DNA from: Paenibacillus sp. FSL R10-2734
GTDB lineage: Bacteria > Bacillota > Bacilli > Paenibacillales > Paenibacillaceae
Reading direction: 5' to 3'
Assembly (NCBI RefSeq): GCF_037963865.1
Contig: NZ_CP150170.1
Coordinates: 682,001 to 746,000 of the forward strand
Length of the DNA stretch: 64,000 nucleotides
The notes beneath the pieces are model-generated. The model ran no database searches. It was given only the letters and a program-made list of their open reading frames with translations, and had not been told where the DNA came from. Of the stretch, positions 24,743-33,449 are shown piece after piece. Both the position numbers and the translations under genes were made by a program. How positions within the stretch are numbered: the stretch's first letter is position 1; every line of letters starts with the position of its first letter.

Positions 24743-26338
24743 ATGCTGAGAAAAAATAGATTCATTATGCTCGCACTCGTTTTAACCTTCGTAATGATTT
24801 TGAGCGCATGTGGTGGCGGCAACAACAATGCCAATGCGCCCGCTAAGGCTACAAATAATGCAGCTGAGGCAAAAAGTGAACCTACAGAAACAGCGAGTGC
24901 AACGAATGCAGCCGAAACTTCAGATACCATCGACACCTCTAAAGAAGTAAAGCTAAAAATGATCTTCGTTGGGCCTAAACCGATAGACTATGATAGTGTT
25001 TTTGCTGAAATTAACAAAAAGCTGAAAGAAAAAATTAATGCGACCCTTGAGGGCGAGTTCTTGGACTGGTCTGACTGGGCTCAAAAATACCCGTTGAAGC
25101 TGGCGGCAAATGAAGATTTCGATCTCATCTATTCGGCAAACTGGGCCGGTTATAATGATCAGGCGCTGAAAGGCGGATTTCTAGAATTGACCGACGAGCT
25201 GCTTACCAAATATATGCCGCAAACTAAGGCAGCTATGTCAGATGTGAGCTGGGATCAGGCAAAAGTAAACGGTAAGCTGTACATGGTTCCGCAAAACAGA
25301 GGGGAATCTGTTGAAAAGCTAATTCTCTATCGTGAAGATTTGCGTAAGAAATACAATCTTCCTGAAATCAACAGCCCGGAAGCATATGCTACTTATTTGA
25401 AGACGATAGCAGAAAAGGAAAAAGGAATTACACCTTTCACTCCGGAAACAGGAGACTGGAAGTATCATAATTTGGACCGTGTATTACTGAAGCAACAAAC
25501 TGAATGGAATATGTTTGACCTCGACCTTCCGTTTGCCTTCAAATTGACTGATGAAACAGGTAAAGTCTTTAACGTCTATGAAACGCAAGAGTTCAAAGAT
25601 TTGCTCGTGTATTACAAGGATCTCGCTGATAACAATGCTTGGTCGAAAAACGTCCTGAACAGTAAAAATGATCATCAGGCGGATTTTAAAGCAGGCAAAA
25701 CCGCTTCGATTACGCATAATAACGGAACACTTGGAGCACTCATGGCTTTGATGCGCCAAGAAAATTCTCCTTATGAAGTAGCACTGGCCGACATCAACCA
25801 AGGTAAGAAAAAATCAGTGGCGATTTCTACACAAAACGGTACGTCGATTCATGCGACCTCCAAAAATGTAGAACGTTCCTTGATGCTGATCGATCTGATG
25901 CAAAATGATAAAGAACTGCATGATCTAATGATGTACGGCATTAGTGGCGTGCACTATGAACCGGTTGGCGACACTAAATATAAAGCACTCGACAAAAATC
26001 CGAACTTTACCGGCTTTTCAAATTGGAACTTCAACTCGCCACTCAATCTTGACAATGAAGCATTCCCTCAAGAAGCTAACGATCTAGCTAAGGGCTGGGA
26101 AGCTAACGTCTACCACTATGCCCTTGAAACCTTTGTATTCGACAATAGCAAAGTGAAGACAGAGATTGCCAATGTGGGCAACGTGATGCTCCGTTATGCA
26201 ATTCCACTCGAGTACGGCGTAATTAAAGATATCGATAAAGGTCTTGCAGACCTGAATAAGCAGCTGAAATCAGCTGGCATTGATAAAATTCAAACCGAAC
26301 TGCAAGCTCAAATTGATGCATTCTTGGCGAACAAGTAA
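24743..26338 (+). CDS. Sugar-binding lipoprotein (LplA-like)
   Basis: 531 residues. Lipoprotein signal: hydrophobic stretch after MLRKNR, then lipobox LSAC with the lipidated Cys at about 23, followed by a low-complexity G/N/A tether. The mature part is a large extracellular solute-binding protein with a C-terminal region like DUF3502 (GISGVHYEPVGDTKYKALDK), as in LplA. It delivers an oligosaccharide to the two upstream permeases. Last gene of the operon with GGGGGAAGG upstream and a strong terminator behind. Confidence 0.9.
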   Translation: MLRKNRFIMLALVLTFVMILSACGGGNNNANAPAKATNNAAEAKSEPTETASATNAAETSDTIDTSKEVKLKMIFVGPKPIDYDSVFAEINKKLKEKINATLEGEFLDWSDWAQKYPLKLAANEDFDLIYSANWAGYNDQALKGGFLELTDELLTKYMPQTKAAMSDVSWDQAKVNGKLYMVPQNRGESVEKLILYREDLRKKYNLPEINSPEAYATYLKTIAEKEKGITPFTPETGDWKYHNLDRVLLKQQTEWNMFDLDLPFAFKLTDETGKVFNVYETQEFKDLLVYYKDLADNNAWSKNVLNSKNDHQADFKAGKTASITHNNGTLGALMALMRQENSPYEVALADINQGKKKSVAISTQNGTSIHATSKNVERSLMLIDLMQNDKELHDLMMYGISGVHYEPVGDTKYKALDKNPNFTGFSNWNFNSPLNLDNEAFPQEANDLAKGWEANVYHYALETFVFDNSKVKTEIANVGNVMLRYAIPLEYGVIKDIDKGLADLNKQLKSAGIDKIQTELQAQIDAFLANK

Positions 26339-26353
26339 GAGAGTATAAGGATG

Positions 26354-26385
26354 AAAACCTCCGCCCAATAGGGGTGGAGGTTTTT
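26354..26385 (+). terminator. Rho-independent terminator of the importer operon
   Basis: AAAACCTCCGCCC (26354-26366) and GGGTGGAGGTTTT (26372-26384), one G-U pair, T tail. Confidence 0.85.
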
Positions 26386-26513
26386 GCTATGTAGAGAAGC
26401 AATCTAAAAGTCTCTCTCATTGATCTGAGAAAGACTACTTTCTTGACACCTTTTTAATTAGTAGTAACATAAGATTTGATGGAAATAATATGAAGTTATG
26501 GAGGCGTTAATTG

Positions 26514-27488
26514 TTGAAGAGATTGTCGATTCTAGCAATTATCTGTGTTTTGGTATTTAGTGTAGGTCTTATTCCTGCTCCTGCATCAGCAGCTTCTAAG
26601 GGATCCCATATCTTTGTGGACGGGGTACCACTGAATTCGAGATCTGTGAGCAAGAATGGGGTATCGTTCGTACCTTTCCGGGAACTGTTCGAAAAGCTGA
26701 AAATGAATATCGGCTATGATGCGAAACTGAAACAAGTTACTGGCACCAAGGGTGATTTGAAGATCACATTTACGATTGGTAGCAAAACAGCATTCGTCAA
26801 TGGTCAGAAGAAAGCACTACAAGCGGCGCCCTTCGCCCAGAATGGAACAACGTTAATTCCAGTTCGTATCGTTGGGGAAGCAACGGGGAATGCCGTCTAT
26901 TATTCAGCATCAGCCGATGTTATTCAAATTAATAGCCCGTCCTTTAAAGGGGCTTCTTACACTATTGACGGGATTCCTATCTTATTTAATGCCAATGGAA
27001 CGGTGCTGTTCGGCCCCAGTGCCGTGAAGGACATGAATCAGCAAAAAGAATTGGCGGAGAACGAAGCCATTAAAGAGTTCACTACCAATGCTCCTAAAAT
27101 CCGTATTGTTGGAGTACCTCCGACACAAGAGCAATCCAAAGAACCTGGATATAAAGGTTACCCGGATTATTTTGACGCCAATTATTCAGCTGCAGCTGGG
27201 AATAAGGAATTGTCGCCGCCGCTGATGAGCGAAGGCTGGATTTCCTTAGCAATGCTCTCAGAAATCGAGAAAATCAGCAACCTTGGCAATAGTGATTCCA
27301 ACATTCTTAGTATAGGTAAATATGCCGGAATGAATATGATTAGGTACAATATCGTTATGACTGATGAATATAAGAAAGCAAATAAAGGCGATTTTACGTT
27401 AAGTGATATACGTGTCAAGAAGTATAAAGGTACGATGTATCTGAACATAGAAGATTTAAAGACAGCTGGCCTTATTGAGGCTAATTAA
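26514..27488 (+). CDS. Secreted protein with copper amine oxidase N-terminal-like domain
   Basis: 324 residues, probable TTG start: GGAGGCG (26500-26506) is followed by TTGs at 26511 and 26514. The signal peptide ends at about residue 26 (APASAAS). Residues about 28-140 are the Cu_amine_oxidN1 domain, a beta-rich module common in Paenibacillus exoproteins: FVDGVPLNSRSVSKNGVSFVPFRELFEKL, with KQVTGTKGDLKITFTIGS and GTTLIPVRIVGEATG. No copper site is implied by this module. The rest (about 150-324) is not recognised. Monocistronic. Confidence 0.75.
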   Translation: MKRLSILAIICVLVFSVGLIPAPASAASKGSHIFVDGVPLNSRSVSKNGVSFVPFRELFEKLKMNIGYDAKLKQVTGTKGDLKITFTIGSKTAFVNGQKKALQAAPFAQNGTTLIPVRIVGEATGNAVYYSASADVIQINSPSFKGASYTIDGIPILFNANGTVLFGPSAVKDMNQQKELAENEAIKEFTTNAPKIRIVGVPPTQEQSKEPGYKGYPDYFDANYSAAAGNKELSPPLMSEGWISLAMLSEIEKISNLGNSDSNILSIGKYAGMNMIRYNIVMTDEYKKANKGDFTLSDIRVKKYKGTMYLNIEDLKTAGLIEAN

Positions 27489-27529
27489 GTTATTTTGTTC
27501 AATAGCAGGACGCTCTAGTTAGGCCTTAG

Positions 27530-27565
27530 CCGCTTGCGATATCGACATTCGCAAGCGGTTATTTC
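27530..27565 (+). terminator. Hairpin terminator after the exoprotein gene
   Basis: CCGCTTGCGA (27530-27539) and TCGCAAGCGG (27549-27558) are perfectly complementary, followed by TTATTTC on the plus strand. Confidence 0.65.
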
Positions 27566-27567
27566 TA

Positions 27568-27651
27568 TTACCCACGAAGACCGTCACATAAGATCGATAC
27601 GACGCGGTCCGGATAAGTTCCGCCGTTGCTGGTTGTGCGTGGGAGGCTTCT
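27568..27651 (-). pseudogene. 3' remnant, possibly of a TetR-family regulator gene
   Basis: The minus strand holds 27 open codons ending in TAA at 27568-27570 and closed upstream by an in-frame TAA at 27652-27654. The peptide ends GTYPDRVVSILCDGLRG, which looks like the last helix of a TetR-family regulator. There is no start codon or ribosome binding site. Its base composition is more GC-rich than the adjoining ABC genes, whose low-GC sequence begins just to the right. It may be the stump of a gene cut when the ABC module arrived. The family call rests on a short stretch. Confidence 0.35.
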
Positions 27652-27675
27652 TTATCCGACTAAATACAACTGTGA

Positions 27676-29472
27676 TTACTTTCTCAACGCGGCAGCAGGC
27701 TCTGTGTGGATTAGCTTATGGCTAGCGATTATGCTAATTACAATAACAACAACACCTGTAGAAAGTATTGATAGTAAGATTTGTAATGGAGTAATGATAA
27801 TTGCTAAATCAAAGATCCTACCGATTACATAAGTACAACCCACAAGGGCAGCATTAAAGATAGCCGACATTGCCGATAAAAGCAGATTTTCGCTGACAAT
27901 CATTTTTTGTATGGTTCCTTTATTAAATCCCAAGGCTGATAGCAGCCCTAATTCCTTATATCTCGAATTTTGGAGTTTAATAAGTAATACTATGCTGATA
28001 AACAAACCAATTGCCAAAATTAAAATAGAAACGATAAAGAATAAGCGGTTAAGGCTGGTGAATGTACTTTGTAATGCTTCTACTTCTGTGGCTGCTGTTT
28101 TACTGTCTATTTTTTTGTCAGTAAGCATTTGACTTACTGGAACAATATCTTCAAAGTTTTTTACATCGTAACTAATTGAATAGGTTTTCTCGCCATACAT
28201 ATGTTTATAAAATTCCCGTTCAATATCAGAGCTTACATAGAAATCATCGTAGGCCGCATTATAAATCCCGCTTATCGTAAGCTTGTATTCTTTATCCCCA
28301 TATTTTAAGGTGACTTCTTTGCCAAGTAAGCGACTAATATCATTATCAAACTTTTTAGCAAGGCTCGGACTAAGTGTCATTTCCATTTCACCTGCTTTTG
28401 GCATAGCACCGTATGACATATGTTCAATAGCTTTAGGCATAGGGTATTTTTCTGCCATAGTTTCGGTTTTATCGCCCAAACTTAAAGTGACATCATTTAT
28501 TTTGTATTGATAATAAACATTTTCGATACGTTCATCGGTATTCAGTATTTTTGCAAGGGTTCCATCATCTTCACCTTTAATGTAACCGTTGCTAAAGGCT
28601 GTATTTTTATCCTTAAAATCTGAGATGGACTTGTCCATAATATTGCCCGAAGATAAGGACAACATAAATGCAAGAATACCAATGGAAATTGCCAAGCTGA
28701 CAGCAATATAGCGGGTGATGTGGACTTTGAAGTTCTTAAGTCCCCGCTTAAACGCAGATACGTTGATAGTTTTATTGAAGCTGAGTTTAGTATCAGTAGT
28801 GGCATCCGATTGGTTATCAATTTCTTTTGCGATCATTTTTCCGTTTTCGATATGAAGGATGTCATCTGCAAAGCTACAAATCTTCTGATCGTGAGTAATT
28901 ACAATGACTAAACGTTCTTTTGAAATTTCTTTTAGAATCTCCATAATTTCAGTGGAATTGTTACGATCTAAAGCTCCTGTCGGCTCGTCTGCCAAAACAA
29001 TACGAGGATTACTGATTAATGCTCTTGCAATAGCCACTCTTTGTTTTTGACCACCAGAAAGATTTTCGATTTTTTCATTCGTTTTTTGTGATAATCCCAG
29101 TTTACTTAACAGCTCTATGGCGTTATTTTTATTGTCCTCTTCACTTAAAGTGTTGAGCTCACAAGACAGTAAGATGTTCTCAAGTACGGTATATCCGCTT
29201 AAAAGATGGTAATTTTGAAAGATAAACCCGATACTATCTCTACGATAGGCACATAATTCATCAGCGTTCAGCTTGCTAATAGAAGTACCCCAAACCGTAA
29301 TATCCCCACTGTATTGGCTATCAAAGCCCGCAATCATATTAAGCAGCGTGCTTTTACCGCAGCCTGATGCACCTAAAAGGCAAATAAGTCCTTGGTTTGG
29401 AAGGTTAAAGCTTACATCATCAAATATAAGTGACTGGCCGTATGTTTTTTTAAGGTTTTTTATCTGGATCAT
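27676..29472 (-). CDS. ABC transporter, fused ATPase-FtsX/MacB-type permease
   Basis: 598 residues. N-terminal LolD/MacB-type ATPase (1-220): Walker A GASGCGKSTLL, Q-loop FQNYHLL, signature LSGGQKQR, Walker B IVLADEPTGALD, His-switch ITHDQ. The permease (about 245-598) has one membrane helix at about 255-275, an extracytoplasmic domain of about 210 residues, and three C-terminal helices, the FtsX arrangement. Such proteins extrude or detach peptide antibiotics rather than import nutrients. Its start overlaps the stop of the paralogous upstream gene by one base (TAATG), so the two half-transporters are probably co-translated. AT-rich relative to neighbouring operons. Confidence 0.88.
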   Translation of the reverse strand: MIQIKNLKKTYGQSLIFDDVSFNLPNQGLICLLGASGCGKSTLLNMIAGFDSQYSGDITVWGTSISKLNADELCAYRRDSIGFIFQNYHLLSGYTVLENILLSCELNTLSEEDNKNNAIELLSKLGLSQKTNEKIENLSGGQKQRVAIARALISNPRIVLADEPTGALDRNNSTEIMEILKEISKERLVIVITHDQKICSFADDILHIENGKMIAKEIDNQSDATTDTKLSFNKTINVSAFKRGLKNFKVHITRYIAVSLAISIGILAFMLSLSSGNIMDKSISDFKDKNTAFSNGYIKGEDDGTLAKILNTDERIENVYYQYKINDVTLSLGDKTETMAEKYPMPKAIEHMSYGAMPKAGEMEMTLSPSLAKKFDNDISRLLGKEVTLKYGDKEYKLTISGIYNAAYDDFYVSSDIEREFYKHMYGEKTYSISYDVKNFEDIVPVSQMLTDKKIDSKTAATEVEALQSTFTSLNRLFFIVSILILAIGLFISIVLLIKLQNSRYKELGLLSALGFNKGTIQKMIVSENLLLSAMSAIFNAALVGCTYVIGRIFDLAIIITPLQILLSILSTGVVVIVISIIASHKLIHTEPAAALRK

Positions 29473-31412
29473 TATTTGTCACCTGTCTTCAAAGCTGTGA
29501 GTGTATTTGTTTTTAAGAAAGTAATCATATTTGTAAAGTAACCCACAACAGCCATTACAACAATCAATATCAACCCTGTTAACAGCATTTTTAAAGTAAG
29601 GATGTTAACGTCGAACAAGTTTTTGGTGGCTAAATTGATAAGGGGTGATGTAACAAGCATAAGCACAATTGCTGTAATGGTTTCTAATATCCTATCTGTC
29701 AAATTAAGTAGACTCAAATGAGCATTATTAAAGCCGCTAACTTTATAAATGGCAAATTCTCTTTTTCTCATTAAGCCTGTGATTAAGAAGATGGCAATAA
29801 TCATGACGACAGACAAAATTCCTATGAGCATACTTGCGGAGCCGGACTGTTCGGTTGTTTGCTGATTTAAATTAACAATATTCTCAACCAGTTCAAATCT
29901 GCCAAGAGGTACAATGCCTCCTGCGTTAAGCTCATTTTTAATAGAAATCATATCCGTAGGTGTCTTTGCTCGAATAAGAAAATTCATACTGTTAGTCGTA
30001 ATCCCTGCTTGTCCTCTCATATCATCAAGTGCAGCTTTATCAAAGATGAAAGAGTCATCCACAGAGTATTCTGCCATTTGTCCTTGACTTTCATAATAGA
30101 CGGTAGTGTCAGCGACACCTACAATATTTACAGTTTTGGATACGGGCTTTTTAACAGGCTCACCTGTGTCCCAATTATAAATAGAGCCATTAAAATCAAT
30201 TGCTGTACCTATGGCTTGCTCGTTGGATATTCCCAATGCTTTTACAAAACTTTCTGGGACTACAACCTCGTTGTCGCCTGTCGTCAGTTTACCTGCTACC
30301 AGCTTATTGATTACCGGAGCGTTTCCTGAGCTTTGTATTGGATATTCTTTGCCGTTAACCGTTACTTTTATATCATTAAAAGCTTGTAAAAAAACAGCAA
30401 ATTCACTTCGCTCATCACCTACATATTTATCATACAAGCCATTAGTATCCTGCGTTACATTAGCGTTAGGCTGTTCATCCTGCGTATCACCTGCGCCTGC
30501 CGCACTTACAAAGCTGTTAACTACACTAATATCCTTAAGTCCTTCACCATAAGCATCAATCAGCTTGTCAAACTGACCTTGACTGCTATTCTCGATGGCC
30601 CCACTAACCGTTGTAAGACATAAAATTCCTGCCACCATAAGAGCAAGGGCTGACACTACAAAACGTCCGAATTTTCTTGTTACATTCGATTTGGCGATAG
30701 AAAAAGCATTTTTAATGGATAAGCGGTGATTTTCATAGTATTTTAGACCTTCTGCTTCGGGTGCAACTACTTGTGGTGAGGTTACCATTTCTCCCTTATC
30801 CAAAGTTAAAATGTTGGAGTTATTATCAATCAGCTGGGTATCGTGGGTAACTATTATAACTGTCTTGTATTTAGATATGGATCTTAGAATATCCATTGTC
30901 ATTTTTGCGGTTTTTTCATCCAGCGCACTTGTTGGTTCGTCAGCAATAATCACCTTTGGATTTTTCATAAGCTCTCTTGCGATGGCAACACGCTGTTTTT
31001 GACCACCCGAAAGATTTTTCACTTTTTGCTGTGCAAGCTCTATGATTTTGAGGTCTTTTAAAATCGTGTCTGCTTTCTGTTTATTTTGATTATTCTTCAA
31101 ATAATGTGGCAGTAACACATTCTCCAGCACCGTTAAATCTTCGAGTAAATTAAAATCCTGCCAAATGAATCCGAACGTATTATTGTAAAAGTAGCTTTTT
31201 TCTTTGGGGGTTAACGTCTTAATGTTCTTATCGCAGTAGTGGGCCTCACCTTCAAATTCCTGTTCCATACCGCTGATGATTTTCAAAAGAGTGGTTTTAC
31301 CACTACCTGAAGCACCGACTATAAAATTTAATCCTTTTCCTAGTTTGAAGGAGATATTATTTAAAGCGAATTCCCCGTTATATTGCTTGGATACATTTTT
31401 AATTTCAAACAT
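29472..31412 (-). CDS. ABC transporter, fused ATPase-permease, partner of the preceding protein
   Basis: 646 residues with the same plan as its neighbour: ATPase (Walker A GASGSGKTTLL, signature LSGGQKQR, Walker B VIIADEPTSALD), then one membrane helix (about 245-268), a long external domain (about 270-520) and three terminal helices. Because both proteins carry a complete ATPase and a permease, they may form a heterodimer. The pair is divergent from a response-regulator/kinase operon at 31527, as in peptide-sensing Bce- or Vex/Vnc-like modules, so induction by an antimicrobial peptide is likely but unproven. AGGAGGAAT lies before the ATG. Confidence 0.88.
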   Translation of the reverse strand: MFEIKNVSKQYNGEFALNNISFKLGKGLNFIVGASGSGKTTLLKIISGMEQEFEGEAHYCDKNIKTLTPKEKSYFYNNTFGFIWQDFNLLEDLTVLENVLLPHYLKNNQNKQKADTILKDLKIIELAQQKVKNLSGGQKQRVAIARELMKNPKVIIADEPTSALDEKTAKMTMDILRSISKYKTVIIVTHDTQLIDNNSNILTLDKGEMVTSPQVVAPEAEGLKYYENHRLSIKNAFSIAKSNVTRKFGRFVVSALALMVAGILCLTTVSGAIENSSQGQFDKLIDAYGEGLKDISVVNSFVSAAGAGDTQDEQPNANVTQDTNGLYDKYVGDERSEFAVFLQAFNDIKVTVNGKEYPIQSSGNAPVINKLVAGKLTTGDNEVVVPESFVKALGISNEQAIGTAIDFNGSIYNWDTGEPVKKPVSKTVNIVGVADTTVYYESQGQMAEYSVDDSFIFDKAALDDMRGQAGITTNSMNFLIRAKTPTDMISIKNELNAGGIVPLGRFELVENIVNLNQQTTEQSGSASMLIGILSVVMIIAIFLITGLMRKREFAIYKVSGFNNAHLSLLNLTDRILETITAIVLMLVTSPLINLATKNLFDVNILTLKMLLTGLILIVVMAVVGYFTNMITFLKTNTLTALKTGDK

Positions 31413-31432
31413 TGTTATTCCTCCTTACTTAA

Positions 31433-31490
31433 TGTCAACATTGTATAATAAACGATGTTAAATTCCTGTTAAGTGGATTTTTATGTTTAA
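31433..31490. promoter_or_regulatory. Divergent promoter region with TGTTAA direct repeats
   Basis: TGTTAA at 31456-31461 and again at 31467-31472 are 11 bp apart, one helical turn, the usual spacing for OmpR-type regulator sites. TGTCAA (31433) and TGTTTA (31484) are weaker copies. The region separates the ABC genes (minus) from the regulator-kinase operon (plus). Confidence 0.35.
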
Positions 31491-31526
31491 ATGAAAGGTG
31501 TAACTAAACAAAGAGGTGAACGGAGT

Positions 31527-32216
31527 ATGAGGATTCTTATTGTGGAGGACGAGCTTGATTTGCAAGAGGCGATTGCAGATGGGCTTAGAATTGATGGTTA
31601 TGCAGTGGATGTCTGTGACAATGGTGAAGCTGCTTACGAGCTTTTATATAGCGTGGATTACGATTTAGTTGTGCTGGACTTAAATCTCCCAAAAATGGAT
31701 GGGCTTGAGGTTCTAGCTAAGATACGAGATGAAAAGCCTGAATTAAAGGTACTTATTCTTAGTGCTAGGAGTAGTGTAAATGACAAAGTAAAGGGCTTAG
31801 ATATAGGAGCCAACGATTATTTGGCAAAACCATTTGACTTTGAGGAGTTGGAAGCACGAATACGAAACTTGTTAAGGCGAAAGTTCGTGCAAGAGAGTAG
31901 CATGCTTTCCTGTGGTGCAATTAAGGTGGATTTGTCGAAGCGCACTGCAGTTGTTAATGAAGATGAAATAGCACTTACAAAAAAAGAATTTGCGTTACTT
32001 GAATATTTCTTGCTTAACAAGGACAAAGTCGTTAGCCAAGAAGAACTGATTGAGCATGTGTGGGATCAAAATGCGGATAGCTTTAGTGGTGCGATCAGGG
32101 TGCATATTGCAACGCTTCGCAAGAAGCTAAAAGCTGTTTTAAACTACGACCCCATTGGAACGAAAATCGGCGAGGGTTATTTTTTATCAGAAGAAGGTAG
32201 TGATGTTAATGCTTAA
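31527..32216 (+). CDS. OmpR-family response regulator of the ABC module
   Basis: 229 residues: receiver domain with E7-D8 acidic pocket, phosphoacceptor D51 in VVLDLNLPKMDG and the conserved Lys in LAKPFDFEE, then a winged helix ending TKIGEGYFLSEEG. ATG 31527 is chosen; the frame opens at 31491, but AGAGGTGA and CGGAG lie directly before 31527. The kinase gene begins inside its last codons (14-bp overlap), so the two are coupled. It should control the divergent ABC genes. Confidence 0.9.
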   Translation: MRILIVEDELDLQEAIADGLRIDGYAVDVCDNGEAAYELLYSVDYDLVVLDLNLPKMDGLEVLAKIRDEKPELKVLILSARSSVNDKVKGLDIGANDYLAKPFDFEELEARIRNLLRRKFVQESSMLSCGAIKVDLSKRTAVVNEDEIALTKKEFALLEYFLLNKDKVVSQEELIEHVWDQNADSFSGAIRVHIATLRKKLKAVLNYDPIGTKIGEGYFLSEEGSDVNA

Positions 32217-33369
32217 AAAAATGCCTATTCGATTGCGACTTACGGTACTGACTGTTGCTCTATTAACGGCTTGCTGTGTAGGTCTTACCTTCATCCTTAA
32301 TTTATCAGCTGATAAAATGGCTACAAAGATTGATGCAACGCTAATAGTACCGGCAAATCAGGTGGGTGAAAACGGACAGATGGATGAAATTTCACAAACA
32401 TCATTAGCCCACCGTGCCTCTTCTGTTTTATCCGATAACTCTCAAATCGCAATAATGGATTATAGAAGTGAAAGTCTTCTTTATATGCTGTTAGTTATTG
32501 TTGTTGGAGGATTGTTTACCTACTATATTTCGGGCAAGGCATTAAAGCCTTTGGATACATTAAATGATCAAGTGAAAAACATGAATGTGCACAATCTATC
32601 GGAAACATTATCTGTGCCACCTACAAAGGATGAAATTGCAGAGCTTACGGTAACCTTTAATGAAATGACGGATAAGCTGGATAATGCTTTTATGATGCAA
32701 GGGAGATTCTCCGCAAGTGCCGCTCATGAGCTTAGAACCCCGCTTGCTGTATTACAGACAAAGGTGGATGTATTTAAGAAGAAAACGGAACATACAAACG
32801 AGGAATATGATGCTCTTATTGTCGTAATTGAGAAGCAAACCAAACGCTTGAGAGGGCTCGTCGATAACCTTTTAGATATGACGAATATGGCCGATAACGG
32901 CGAGCACAGTAGCATTGGTGTAAAGGATATCTTTGAGGATATACTTTCCGAGCTTACTCACATAGCTAAAGATAATCATATTACGCTGTCCTTAGATTGT
33001 GATGATAGCATTATTGTTGGAAACATCGATTTATTGTATCGGGCTTTTTATAACCTTGTGGAAAACGGAATTAAGTACAATATTGACGGCGGTAAGGTTG
33101 GGGTTATTGCAAACAGATTAAGTGAGGACGAGGTTTCAATCAAAATTATAGATTCGGGTATTGGTATTTCCGAAGAAAACAAAAAGCTTATATTCGAGCC
33201 CTTTTATCGTGTGGACAGCTCACGCTCCCGTCAAATGGGTGGTGCAGGCTTAGGGCTTTCGATTGTTGATACTATTATCAAAAAACATAATGGTACGCTT
33301 ACTGTTACTGATAATGAGAAGGGTGGAACTTGTTTTCATGTAATCTTAAATAATTGCCCTTTCGTGTAA
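32203..33369 (+). CDS. Sensor histidine kinase of the ABC module
   Basis: 388 residues: TM1 about 11-32, a short extracytoplasmic loop of about 60 residues, TM2 about 92-109, HAMP, phosphoacceptor H175 in AAHELRTPL, and ATPase boxes NLVENGIKYN, DSGIGISEENKKLIFEPFYR and GGAGLGLSIVDTI. The small sensor loop suggests it does not bind its inducer alone and may depend on the ABC transporter for sensing, as in Bce-type systems; this is inference. Starts at 32203 or 32209 are both possible; AAGAAGG at 32191-32197 favours 32203. Confidence 0.88.
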   Translation: MLMLKKMPIRLRLTVLTVALLTACCVGLTFILNLSADKMATKIDATLIVPANQVGENGQMDEISQTSLAHRASSVLSDNSQIAIMDYRSESLLYMLLVIVVGGLFTYYISGKALKPLDTLNDQVKNMNVHNLSETLSVPPTKDEIAELTVTFNEMTDKLDNAFMMQGRFSASAAHELRTPLAVLQTKVDVFKKKTEHTNEEYDALIVVIEKQTKRLRGLVDNLLDMTNMADNGEHSSIGVKDIFEDILSELTHIAKDNHITLSLDCDDSIIVGNIDLLYRAFYNLVENGIKYNIDGGKVGVIANRLSEDEVSIKIIDSGIGISEENKKLIFEPFYRVDSSRSRQMGGAGLGLSIVDTIIKKHNGTLTVTDNEKGGTCFHVILNNCPFV

Positions 33370-33389
33370 ACATGCAATTCCCAACATAA

Positions 33390-33421
33390 AAAATCCACAA
33401 CCTCATGCGGTTGTGGATTTT
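33390..33421. terminator. Bidirectional terminator between two kinase genes
   Basis: AAAATCCACAACC (33390-33402) and GGTTGTGGATTTT (33409-33421) pair perfectly; A-tract and T-tract on either side suit both convergent genes. Confidence 0.85.
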
Positions 33422-33449
33422 CTCGTTCTTGGGGAGTTGTATTATATAG

